Source of the DNA: Lysobacteraceae bacterium PS02065
Lineage (GTDB): Bacteria > Pseudomonadota > Gammaproteobacteria > Xanthomonadales > Rhodanobacteraceae
Reading direction: 5' to 3'
NCBI GenBank assembly: GCA_029959555.1
Contig: JASCPI010000039.1
Span: 1-48,339 of the forward strand
DNA: 48,339 bases
Every line of letters begins with the position of its first letter. Position 1 is the stretch's first letter. Both the position numbers and the translations under genes were made by a program. Of the stretch, positions 42,043-48,339 are shown in pieces. A model generated the notes under the pieces. That model saw only the letters and a program-made list of their open reading frames with translations, ran no database searches and was not told the origin of the DNA.

Positions 42043-44823
42043 TTACGCTCGTTTGACTCGGCGCTGCCCGGCACCCGCTTGACCGGACATGCGTGAATAG
42101 AGCTCAAAGAGTTTTTCAAGGCGCTCCGTGTCATTCTTGAATAAGCGACCTATATAGATTCTCTCCACAACTTCATCGTTACGCTCATGTGCGCGAAGTA
42201 GATCGGTCGGCATTGCGTCAGGCGCATAGAGTTCGGCAAGAGTCTGCGGGTAGTGGCGCTCACGCGCTAGCAGGATCTCTTGTGCGCATCTGGTGAGGTC
42301 ATCGATATTCTTCTCTGTCAACTTAGGCAGTGGGAAGGTATTCCAGCCGATGGTGTTCGAATACCGGAAGTCGGTTTTCATTTTTCCGCACACGGTTGCA
42401 ATCCACACGAGATGAAGTCGTGACGCCAACACCGCCAAGTTCCATAGCGGCGCGTCATACAGCGCGAACAAGAGATCGCTAACGATCACGCTGCCGTCTA
42501 AAAGGTCCACAGGCAGGTATGGTCGGCGCTCGGACGAGACTTTCGCCACGACAAGCGAATGCTGCTTAGCGGTACCGGCAATTTGGACGAAGCGATGAGG
42601 CCGTGCCGCGAAGTCGCGGGTAGAACTGGCAGCACTTGATAGGCGAAAATCCCGTACTTGGTCCAACACCGTCTTCAGGTAGGGGTGTTGCTGCGCATAA
42701 GGCGCATCGTCGTCCTCAATCCACAGGCACCACCGAGGTTTTCCCTGGATCATCTGTTCAGAGCCCATGTACGGGCGAACGAAGCGTTCGAGTTCGGGGT
42801 GCTGCATCAGCACACGTGCTCGTTCCTCGCCGTCCAAAACAAATGCACCACCATCACGCGGCATGTTGCCAAACAGCATGGGCGATACAGATGAAATCGG
42901 TCGACGCTCCTGCTCCACCGAGTTGACGCGCCCCGGCACAAGGTAGGCATTGATATAGTCAACTTGCCGCTCCTGCACGGAGCCATCCTCACTCACGGAG
43001 AACAACCTTTTAATAGGTTGTGGCGTGGATGAAATACCCACGATGGCCACAGTCACACCAGCGTTATTGCTTGCGAGATTGGTCCACTTGAAGGATGTGT
43101 GCGCGAATACGATCTGGTGTCCGGTGTTAAAAATTGCAGGCCACAAAATAGGAACCTGCAAGCCTTGGCAGATTGAGTTGGTGGAAACGAAGGCAGTGGC
43201 CGCATTAGTGCGCTCGCCATATGCTGCAGCCTTCATGAACCACCCGGCAACGTAGTCCAGAGATTTCCACGCGACACCAATGCGTTCGAAGATCGCCTTA
43301 AGCTCGCCCTTCTGTTCGTCTGACTGCCACTTGCTTCCCAGATACGGCGGGTTGCCACAAATATATGTTTCGCCCCCTTCGTTCTCGAAGTCGATCTGGG
43401 CTTGGTCCAACGGCGAGCTGAACAGGTCGTCCGCCTGCAACTTCACCCCCGTTCCAGTCGGCGGGCAAACGCTCAACCAATCAAGACGCAGCGCGTTGCC
43501 GCAGGTAATCCAGTTCTCATTGCGCAGGGGCAAGAACTCGGCCAGGGCCAGCTTCTGCCCTCGGTACAGCACGTCGCACTGGTACTCGGCGATGACCAGC
43601 GCAAGGCGGGCGATCTCCGCCGGGAAGTCGCGCAGCTCAATCCCGCGAAAGTTGGTGAGCGGGATGTCAGACGCGCGATCTGGTTCGCCGCGCCGCTTGT
43701 TGATCTCTGCCTCGATGGCACGCATCTCTTTGTAGGCGATAACAAGGAAGTTACCCGAGCCGCAGGCCGGGTCGAAAACTCGGATCTTGGCGATGCGCTT
43801 GCGCAGGTTGAGCAAGGTGCGCGGGTTGTCACCCGCCTCTTCTAGCTTTGCACGCAGGTCGTCGAGAAACAGCGGGTTCAGCACCTTCAGGATGTTGGGA
43901 ACACTGGTGTAGTGCATCCCCAGCTCGCCGCGCTCCTCGTCCTCGGCGACGGCCTGGATCATCGATCCGAAGATGTCCGGGTTGATCTTGGTCCAGTCCA
44001 GCCCGCCGACGTGCAGCAGGTAGGACCGGGCGATCTTGCTGAATCGCGGCACTTCGTCGCCGCCAGAGAACAACTGCCCGTTGACGTAGGGGAAATCGTC
44101 GATATTGGCCCACCGGGGCAGCCCGGCGGCCGCCCGGTCTTCACGCTTGGTATTCATGGTGCGGAACAGCGTGGCGATGACCTCGTGCGTATTGGTCGAA
44201 TCCCCCGCACTCATCCGCGCGACGGTCTCGGTGAACTTGCCCCTGCCGCCAAAGATATCGGTGTCCTCGGCGAAGAAGCAGAAGATCAGCCGCGCCATGA
44301 GCTTGTTCATGTCGTGGCGGCGCTCCGCTGTGCCCCAGGCCGGGTTGTCTTTCAACAATTCAACGTACAGCCGGTTCAGCCGACTGGTGGCCCGGATGTC
44401 GAAAGCGTTTTCACTGATCTGGCGGACGGTGCTGATGCCCGCCAGCGGCAGGAAGAAGCCGAAGTGATCGGGAAAGTCCTTGAAGGCGCAGGCGACGGTC
44501 TCGCCGCTGGTCAGGTCTTCGGCCTCGAAGTCCGCGCCGTCCGTAGCAAGGATGAACTTCGCCTTGGCCTTGGCCGTCGCAGGGCTGGCCTTGAGAGCGG
44601 CCAGCGTCTGCGTCACCCGCCCAGCGTCGCTGGTCAGAATGTGGATGTTGCTGGTCTGGAGAACACCGCCGAGGTCGGATTTGTTCGACGCCCCCGCACG
44701 CAGGCGCTTGATTGTCGTCGCCTTGTTGCCAAAGGCTTCAAGGAAGGCGTAGGGGAACTCTGCACGGTCGAAGGGCTGCTCCGCGAGGTCGGTGATGGCT
44801 TGTTCGATTTCTACGGCATTCAT
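42043..44823 (-). CDS. MmeI-type N6-adenine DNA methyltransferase
   Basis: A 926-residue class I SAM-dependent methyltransferase of the MmeI/Eco57I-like architecture: N-terminal region, helical spacer, methyltransferase, target recognition and C-terminal parts. SAM motif I is FDPACGSGNFL (near 348), catalytic motif IV GNPPY (near 489). The N-terminal ~130 residues contain DFEAEDLTSGETVACAFKDF but no clear PD-(D/E)xK catalytic triad, so it may lack its own nuclease, which would suit a system with separate nucleases. It is the second gene of the operon; the 3' end touches the PLD start. Methylation would mark self DNA. Confidence 0.88.
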   Translation of the reverse strand: MNAVEIEQAITDLAEQPFDRAEFPYAFLEAFGNKATTIKRLRAGASNKSDLGGVLQTSNIHILTSDAGRVTQTLAALKASPATAKAKAKFILATDGADFEAEDLTSGETVACAFKDFPDHFGFFLPLAGISTVRQISENAFDIRATSRLNRLYVELLKDNPAWGTAERRHDMNKLMARLIFCFFAEDTDIFGGRGKFTETVARMSAGDSTNTHEVIATLFRTMNTKREDRAAAGLPRWANIDDFPYVNGQLFSGGDEVPRFSKIARSYLLHVGGLDWTKINPDIFGSMIQAVAEDEERGELGMHYTSVPNILKVLNPLFLDDLRAKLEEAGDNPRTLLNLRKRIAKIRVFDPACGSGNFLVIAYKEMRAIEAEINKRRGEPDRASDIPLTNFRGIELRDFPAEIARLALVIAEYQCDVLYRGQKLALAEFLPLRNENWITCGNALRLDWLSVCPPTGTGVKLQADDLFSSPLDQAQIDFENEGGETYICGNPPYLGSKWQSDEQKGELKAIFERIGVAWKSLDYVAGWFMKAAAYGERTNAATAFVSTNSICQGLQVPILWPAIFNTGHQIVFAHTSFKWTNLASNNAGVTVAIVGISSTPQPIKRLFSVSEDGSVQERQVDYINAYLVPGRVNSVEQERRPISSVSPMLFGNMPRDGGAFVLDGEERARVLMQHPELERFVRPYMGSEQMIQGKPRWCLWIEDDDAPYAQQHPYLKTVLDQVRDFRLSSAASSTRDFAARPHRFVQIAGTAKQHSLVVAKVSSERRPYLPVDLLDGSVIVSDLLFALYDAPLWNLAVLASRLHLVWIATVCGKMKTDFRYSNTIGWNTFPLPKLTEKNIDDLTRCAQEILLARERHYPQTLAELYAPDAMPTDLLRAHERNDEVVERIYIGRLFKNDTERLEKLFELYSRMSGQAGAGQRRVKRA

Positions 44824-44881
44824 CGGCGTGCAGCCCCCCCTAGGGGCGAGGCCGCCAAGTTGCTATCGTTTTGCGGGGCGC

Positions 44882-45082
44882 TCATGTCTTGTCCTGCGTC
44901 TTCTCGGCTATCTGCGCGGCAATCCAGCGATCCAACTCGCTGCGACGAAACCGCCAGGTGCCGCCCAGCTTGAATCCCGGTATCTCCCCCTGCTGGGCCA
45001 GCCGGTATACGGTCTTCTTCCCTGCCTTGAGGTAGACCGCCACTTCATCCAGCGTGAGAATTTCGCTATCGGGTTGGTTCAT
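44882..45082 (-). CDS. excisionase-family helix-turn-helix protein
   Basis: A 66-residue DNA-binding protein of the MerR-like/AlpA-excisionase type (HTH_17): LTLDEVAVYLKAGKKTVYRL, then the wing FKLGGTWRFRRSELDRWI. Such proteins control excision or the expression of mobile-island genes. It is the first gene of the minus-strand operon, 58 bp before the methyltransferase, so it may regulate the defence genes or be a relic of the element's excision module. Confidence 0.85.
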   Translation of the reverse strand: MNQPDSEILTLDEVAVYLKAGKKTVYRLAQQGEIPGFKLGGTWRFRRSELDRWIAAQIAEKTQDKT

Positions 45083-45387
45083 TTCAGGCGGCTCGCTTGG
45101 TGTCGCGCGGCGAAGTCTTCCAAAGTTTGGCCAAGTTTACCATTTGAGCTGCCCGAATGAACCCGGAATCTCATGTGGCGAAGCCACAGATTCGGCCGGC
45201 GCTCCGCCCTGCGGCAAGTTCGCCACACCAGCTTGACGGCAACGCCATGTGCTTTGGCCGCCAGGTCGTAAATGGATTACGCCAAGAAGGTGGACGGCGT
45301 GTCTTTTTCCAAGGAAAGCAGGCAACGTAGTAGCCTGTGGCCTCATCTGGATGAGACGGGCTGAGCAATATCAGCGTAAGGCGTGCG
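45083..45387. other. 305-bp region before the defence operon
   Basis: No convincing gene. An imperfect hairpin (GAATCT ... GTGGC-GAA-GCCAC ... GATTC) spans 45166-45193. Short open frames on the minus strand end near 45137 and 45171 but lack support. The operon promoter should lie here; no clear -35/-10 pair is seen. Confidence 0.5.
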
Positions 45388-45726
45388 ATGGGCAAAGAGG
45401 AAACAGAGAAAGTGGATATGGAACATTGGCTACATGAACGGATCGGCCCAGCCTACGATGCGTTGAAGGCCGACCCAGGCCGCGCCGTTACCGCTGACCA
45501 GGTGCGCACCCGTCTGGCCGACATCGCCCAAGCTATCGAACTGGCCCGCCGCGTCGATGCGGACCTAGAATCCCTAACGCCCTTTGACCCGGCCGAAGAC
45601 CTGACCACCGCCGAAGCCGTGGCCGCATTCTTGGCGGACGCCGAGGCCACGGCCGACCCGGCTTATATCGAGCACGCGCACCAGGTCGCGGCACGTGCGC
45701 GAACCATGCACGGCATCGCGTCGTGA
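45388..45726 (+). CDS. antitoxin-like protein: ParD-type segment plus truncated HigA-type antidote
   Basis: A 112-residue protein. Residues ~11-43 (MEHWLHERIGPAYDALKADP, GRAVTADQVRTRLA) resemble the short ParD/CC2985-type antitoxin in which W..E.v.p.YDalkaDp.ra is common. Residues ~62-110 (LTPFDPAEDLTTAEAVAAFL, ARARTM) match the opening of HigA-type addiction-module antidotes, but the stop comes just where their helix-turn-helix should start. It is therefore probably a fusion or remnant. No toxin gene is adjacent. ATG at 45418 is another start. Confidence 0.5.
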   Translation: MGKEETEKVDMEHWLHERIGPAYDALKADPGRAVTADQVRTRLADIAQAIELARRVDADLESLTPFDPAEDLTTAEAVAAFLADAEATADPAYIEHAHQVAARARTMHGIAS

Positions 45727-45767
45727 GCGAGCTGGCCAGCATCGCCATTCCTGGCGGTGCTGCAGTT

Positions 45768-45930
45768 GGATCTCATCGCCGGAAATGACGATGCGAGATC
45801 CACGCCAAGGGGAAGAGTAAGGCGGGGCGTCATCGCCCCATCTGGCGATGCTCGAGCGCCGGCGCGCATCGCCACTTCCGACGATGCAGGCCCGGAGACA
45901 ACAAGGGCAGCCATTGGCTGCCCTTGTTGT
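45768..45930. other. cluster of four hairpins
   Basis: Four inverted repeats in a row: 45768-45801 (GGATCTC ... GAGATCC), 45824-45839 (GGGGCG-TCAT-CGCCCC), 45844-45873 (GGCGATGC ... GCATCGCC) and 45898-45930 (next entry). No gene is evident between 45727 and 45944. Such a run could be terminators, a transfer-origin-like region or a structured RNA; nothing in the sequence decides which. Confidence 0.6.
45898..45930 (-). terminator. 15-bp stem hairpin, probable terminator
   Basis: Perfect stem ACAACAAGGGCAGCC / GGCTGCCCTTGTTGT with a 3-nt loop. It lies 15 bp past the stop of the small minus-strand gene and has A/T-rich flanks in the stem, so it can serve as terminator in either direction. Confidence 0.7.
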
Positions 45931-45944
45931 TCCTAGTATGTGGC

Positions 45945-46175
45945 TTACGCTGGGTGAAGCGACTGGCGCACGGCATTCAGTGCCTCACGGAAGTCCGCCG
46001 GCGTCGCTCGGCCCGTCTCGGCCTGGTAGAAGACGACCATGAAGGCATTGGCGACTGCTTCGGCCAGCGGCCCGAGCTGCCGGGCTGCATCCTGGTCAAT
46101 CCAGTCTAGGGCCGCGAGCTGCACGGCCGCATGATGCACTGCCTGAGTTGCGTTGGTAGGATTCAAAGTTGCCAT
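45945..46175 (-). CDS. small conserved-looking protein downstream of trbL
   Basis: A 76-residue product I do not recognise, beginning MATLNPTNATQAVHHAAVQL and predicted helical throughout. It follows trbL on the same strand after 66 bp and ends before a strong hairpin. The place where trbF would be expected is taken by this gene. It may be an element-specific accessory gene. Confidence 0.5.
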   Translation of the reverse strand: MATLNPTNATQAVHHAAVQLAALDWIDQDAARQLGPLAEAVANAFMVVFYQAETGRATPADFREALNAVRQSLHPA

Positions 46176-46241
46176 GATTCACCTCTCCATCAGGTGGGTT
46201 AATGGAAGTGTCGGCCGGCCCCACGCCGGCCGACGCGCCTT

Positions 46242-47864
46242 TCACGCCGGCGTCGGGCGATTCACGAAAGCAGCGACTTCATCATAGGGATCGGCCGCCT
46301 GATTACCGGCCTGCTCGCCGGCCAAGCTGTCGCCATCGAAGGCAGGAGCCTCTGCCGCAGTGCTGGCTCGGATCGCCGTTGCCACTTGGCCGCCGATCGT
46401 TTGGTCCATGCGTTCGTGGAAGCCCTCCGCAAGTTGCACCGCCTTGCCCCTGAGCACGGCACCCGCACCCTTCGCCAGCTCGCCGGCGGTGCCCGCAGCC
46501 AATGCTGCGGCACGAGTCAGGCCACTGCGGCCAGTGCTGCCTGGTGCGGCCTGCTGCCCCTGCCCAACACCGCCGGCTGAGGGCTTGGGTTCACTCTTGG
46601 CCGACTTGTCGGCACCGTCGCCGGTGCTGGTGGTCGAACTGCTGCCCTTGTCGCCGGCGCCGCCCTTGTCACCCCCCTTCAAGCCGGCCGAGCTGCTGCC
46701 GCCACCCGACGACGAGCCCCCGAAGCCCGCAGCCTGCGCGAAGGGCGATCCCCCTGCGCCGGCTGAGTCCTGACCGCCCGAAGCACCCGCGCCCCCCACG
46801 CTCGCCATCATGTCCATGCCCGCGCCGGCATCGCCGGTCGCGCTGCCTTGGGCCTTCTCGAAGGCGGCTTTGACGGCCGAAGCCCCGCCGGCGAGGTTGG
46901 CCGCGCCACTCATCACGGCAGCGCCGGCCATGCTTGCAGCGCCGGCCGCAACACTGGCAGCCCCCATCGCGGCACCAACAGCAGCGCCCGCACCGAAGTT
47001 GCCGATGCCACCGACGTTCCCAACGCCCGTACCGGAAATCACGCCGGCGACCAGCGGCGGCACGCGATTGACCAGCAGCAGCAACGCCAGGCAGAACACC
47101 AGCATCACGCCCAGCTCCTCGAAGTTCAGTGTGCCCTTGCTCATCTTGGCGTAGAAGCTGGACAGCAGATCATTCCCGATGCCAACAAGCAGCACCATCG
47201 TCATGATCTGCACGGCGACGCCCAGCACGGTCTTGTAGTAGTTGATCGCCATGTCGGAAGTCCAACGCGATCCGCCGAAGCCGAGGAAGAAGATGCCGGC
47301 ATAGGACAGCAGCCAGGCTGACACGAGCAGCAGCAACATGTTCACGGCGATGACAGCCAGCAGAAGCAGGATGCCGGCGCTCAAGACCACGCCCACAAAG
47401 CTGTCGATGGGCGACCAGGCCGACAGGTTGTTGATGGCCTGCTTCCAGATCAGGAAGCCCACATCGACGATGCCCGACGGCGTGATCGAGGAGATACCGG
47501 AAGCCTGCTCGCCAATCCTGGACAGCGACTGGATGATCGAGTTGGCAAAGTTCGGCCCATTGCGCAGCAACCAGAGGAAGAAGCCGAAGAACAGGATGAA
47601 CCTGATGAACTCGGCGAAGAACTCACCAATGTCAGCCTTGCGCAGCGCCATGAAGCCGAAGGTGATGACCAGCGAGATCGTGCCCAGCGTCCAGAACAAG
47701 AACGTCGCGGCATTCATCACCACCGTCTGCCAGGCCGTGGCCCGCGTGGCGAACTCCGTTACCACTTGGTCAAGCATCCCCTGGTTGGTGAGCTGGGCCG
47801 ACGCGGCTGTGGAGTAGAGCGCGAGCGCGACGCCGATCAGCGCCGCCTTGTGCAGTGCTTTCAT
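46242..47864 (-). CDS. trbL: P-type conjugative transfer protein TrbL (VirB6-like)
   Basis: A 540-residue inner-membrane component of a type IV secretion system for conjugation. After a signal-like helix come about six membrane segments (LFWTLGTISLVITFGFMALR, FILFFGFFLWLL, AGILLLLAVIAVNMLLLLVS, MLVFCLALLLLVNRVPPL). A long Gly/Ala/Ser-rich C-terminal tail follows (low complexity, from about residue 280). The YAGIFFLGFGGSRWTSDMAI block is typical of TrbL. The start at 47864 overlaps trbK by 4 bp. trbF, trbG and trbI, which normally follow, are not present in the window. Confidence 0.9.
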   Translation of the reverse strand: MKALHKAALIGVALALYSTAASAQLTNQGMLDQVVTEFATRATAWQTVVMNAATFLFWTLGTISLVITFGFMALRKADIGEFFAEFIRFILFFGFFLWLLRNGPNFANSIIQSLSRIGEQASGISSITPSGIVDVGFLIWKQAINNLSAWSPIDSFVGVVLSAGILLLLAVIAVNMLLLLVSAWLLSYAGIFFLGFGGSRWTSDMAINYYKTVLGVAVQIMTMVLLVGIGNDLLSSFYAKMSKGTLNFEELGVMLVFCLALLLLVNRVPPLVAGVISGTGVGNVGGIGNFGAGAAVGAAMGAASVAAGAASMAGAAVMSGAANLAGGASAVKAAFEKAQGSATGDAGAGMDMMASVGGAGASGGQDSAGAGGSPFAQAAGFGGSSSGGGSSSAGLKGGDKGGAGDKGSSSTTSTGDGADKSAKSEPKPSAGGVGQGQQAAPGSTGRSGLTRAAALAAGTAGELAKGAGAVLRGKAVQLAEGFHERMDQTIGGQVATAIRASTAAEAPAFDGDSLAGEQAGNQAADPYDEVAAFVNRPTPA

Positions 47865-48136
47865 GGCTTCGCCTCCTGCCCCTTCGAGTCTTTCGGGTCG
47901 GCCAGTTCCAGCCAGTTCATCGGCTTCTCGGTCGGGGCGATGCCGCCGCCGGTCCGCGACCGGCGCGAGCACAGCCCGGCGAAAGTTTCGCGCGTCGCCT
48001 TGTCCTCGATCTTTTTGATCTTCTCGATCTGGCAGTTCGCGTCATTGACCTCGGGCATGGCCTGGGTGGCCGGCTTGCTGTCGCAGCCGGCCAGCAGCGC
48101 CACCACGAGGCCGGCAAGCAGCATCGTCGGTTTCAT
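47861..48136 (-). CDS. trbK: TrbK/EexN-like entry exclusion lipoprotein
   Basis: A 91-residue lipoprotein with lipobox LLAGC (MLLAGLVVALLAGC, Cys at residue 18). The short mature part contains NDANCQIEKIKKIEDKATRE, typical of EexN/TrbK-type proteins that block redundant conjugation. It ends with MNWLELADPKDSKGQEAKP; the NWLEL block is shared with the end of the preceding trbJ fragment. The order trbJ-trbK-trbL supports the call. Confidence 0.8.
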   Translation of the reverse strand: MKPTMLLAGLVVALLAGCDSKPATQAMPEVNDANCQIEKIKKIEDKATRETFAGLCSRRSRTGGGIAPTEKPMNWLELADPKDSKGQEAKP

Positions 48137-48153
48137 GGTGTCAGCCTCCCTGG

Positions 48154-48339
48154 TCAGCGGGTCAGTTCGAGCCAGTTTTTCGGGCTTGCCGTTTTCCCGA
48201 TCCGCGATTCCGTCGAAGCGGCGTGCGCCGCCTGCTGCCGGGCCTCAAGGTCGGCGTCGGCCTGCTGATCGCGCAGCAGAACGCGATGGCAACCAAGATG
48301 CAGGCCGCCGCCGACAAGGAAGCCCAGCAGGCGGCAGCG
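48154..48339 (-). CDS. trbJ: TrbJ C-terminal end (partial, possibly rearranged)
   Basis: The minus strand reads ...ADLEARQQAAHAASTE...KNWLELTR and stops at 48154-48156, the usual end of TrbJ (a T4SS pilus/adhesin-related component), 17 bp before trbK. The open frame reaches the window edge, but upstream of about 48262 it loses TrbJ character. In that part the plus strand instead encodes LLIAQQNAMATKMQAAAD then KEAQQAAA, a convincing TrbJ coil. The last ~75 bp therefore seem inverted relative to the rest of the gene. Confidence 0.6.
   Translation of the reverse strand, partial: RCRLLGFLVGGGLHLGCHRVLLRDQQADADLEARQQAAHAASTESRIGKTASPKNWLELTR

Noticed and set aside
34819..45082. Type I restriction-modification or BREX system
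   Set aside because: No HsdS specificity subunit, no PglZ and no BrxC/L-like protein; DUF1998 of DISARM is also missing.
45663..45914. Minus-strand ORF over the hairpin cluster
   Set aside because: Low-complexity translation, antisense to the antitoxin-like ORF and spanning the stems; no start signal.

Overview
The window is GC-rich chromosomal DNA from a gammaproteobacterium, most likely Xanthomonadales/Lysobacterales. Three things point there: the conserved blocks aat-infA...clpA-clpS and nudJ-mnmA-hflD, the GTAG-headed REP pairs, and the secreted haem protein ending in LLFRDGFDGRAE. These are inferences from gene order and recalled family patterns; no rRNA or tRNA gene was found to anchor the taxonomy.

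Layout. (1) 86-9192 is core genome: FemAB-like acyltransferase, aat, infA, a DUF4124 protein, a c-type cytochrome-like secreted protein, clpA/clpS (with aat, the N-degron pathway), nudJ, mnmA, hflD and a small WxxGxW-repeat protein. (2) 9193-24127 is mixed metabolism and regulation: leucine dehydrogenase, ohr with a divergent AraC regulator, a YeiH-type exporter with a divergent LysR regulator, a PEP-mutase/isocitrate-lyase family enzyme with a divergent MmyB-like regulator and a double palindromic operator, a coupled pair of unknown membrane proteins, hipBA, a frameshifted glutathione S-transferase, a three-domain flavoprotein/ferredoxin reductase, REP-type repeats and another LysR regulator. 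(3) 24643-28696 holds a DUF3592 membrane protein and a coupled pair: a helix-turn-helix protein with a degenerate ATPase-like region, then a two-pass membrane protein with a pilin-like periplasmic head and a cytoplasmic STAND-type ATPase.

(4) 28799-45082 is a dense anti-phage island. It starts with an AbiE toxin-antitoxin pair lying between the end of the STAND gene and a decayed second copy of that gene's 3' end. Next comes an AT-rich three-gene cassette that fits the ABC-three-component (ABC-3C) layout. Last is a seven-gene minus-strand operon: excisionase-like HTH, MmeI-type adenine methyltransferase, PLD nuclease, SF2 helicase, GIY-YIG nuclease, small protein, and an SMC/Rad50-like ATPase with a zinc hook. 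The closest named arrangement I can recall is the DISARM-related helicase-methylase-ATPase (Hma) type, here with two extra nucleases.

(5) 45388-48339 is mobile-element DNA: an antitoxin-like ORF, a run of four hairpins, a small unknown gene, and the trbL-trbK-trbJ part of a P-type conjugation operon. trbF/G/I do not follow trbL, and the last ~75 bp looks inverted inside trbJ. Regions 4 and 5 together suggest a conjugative or formerly conjugative element carrying defence genes; its far boundary is outside the window.
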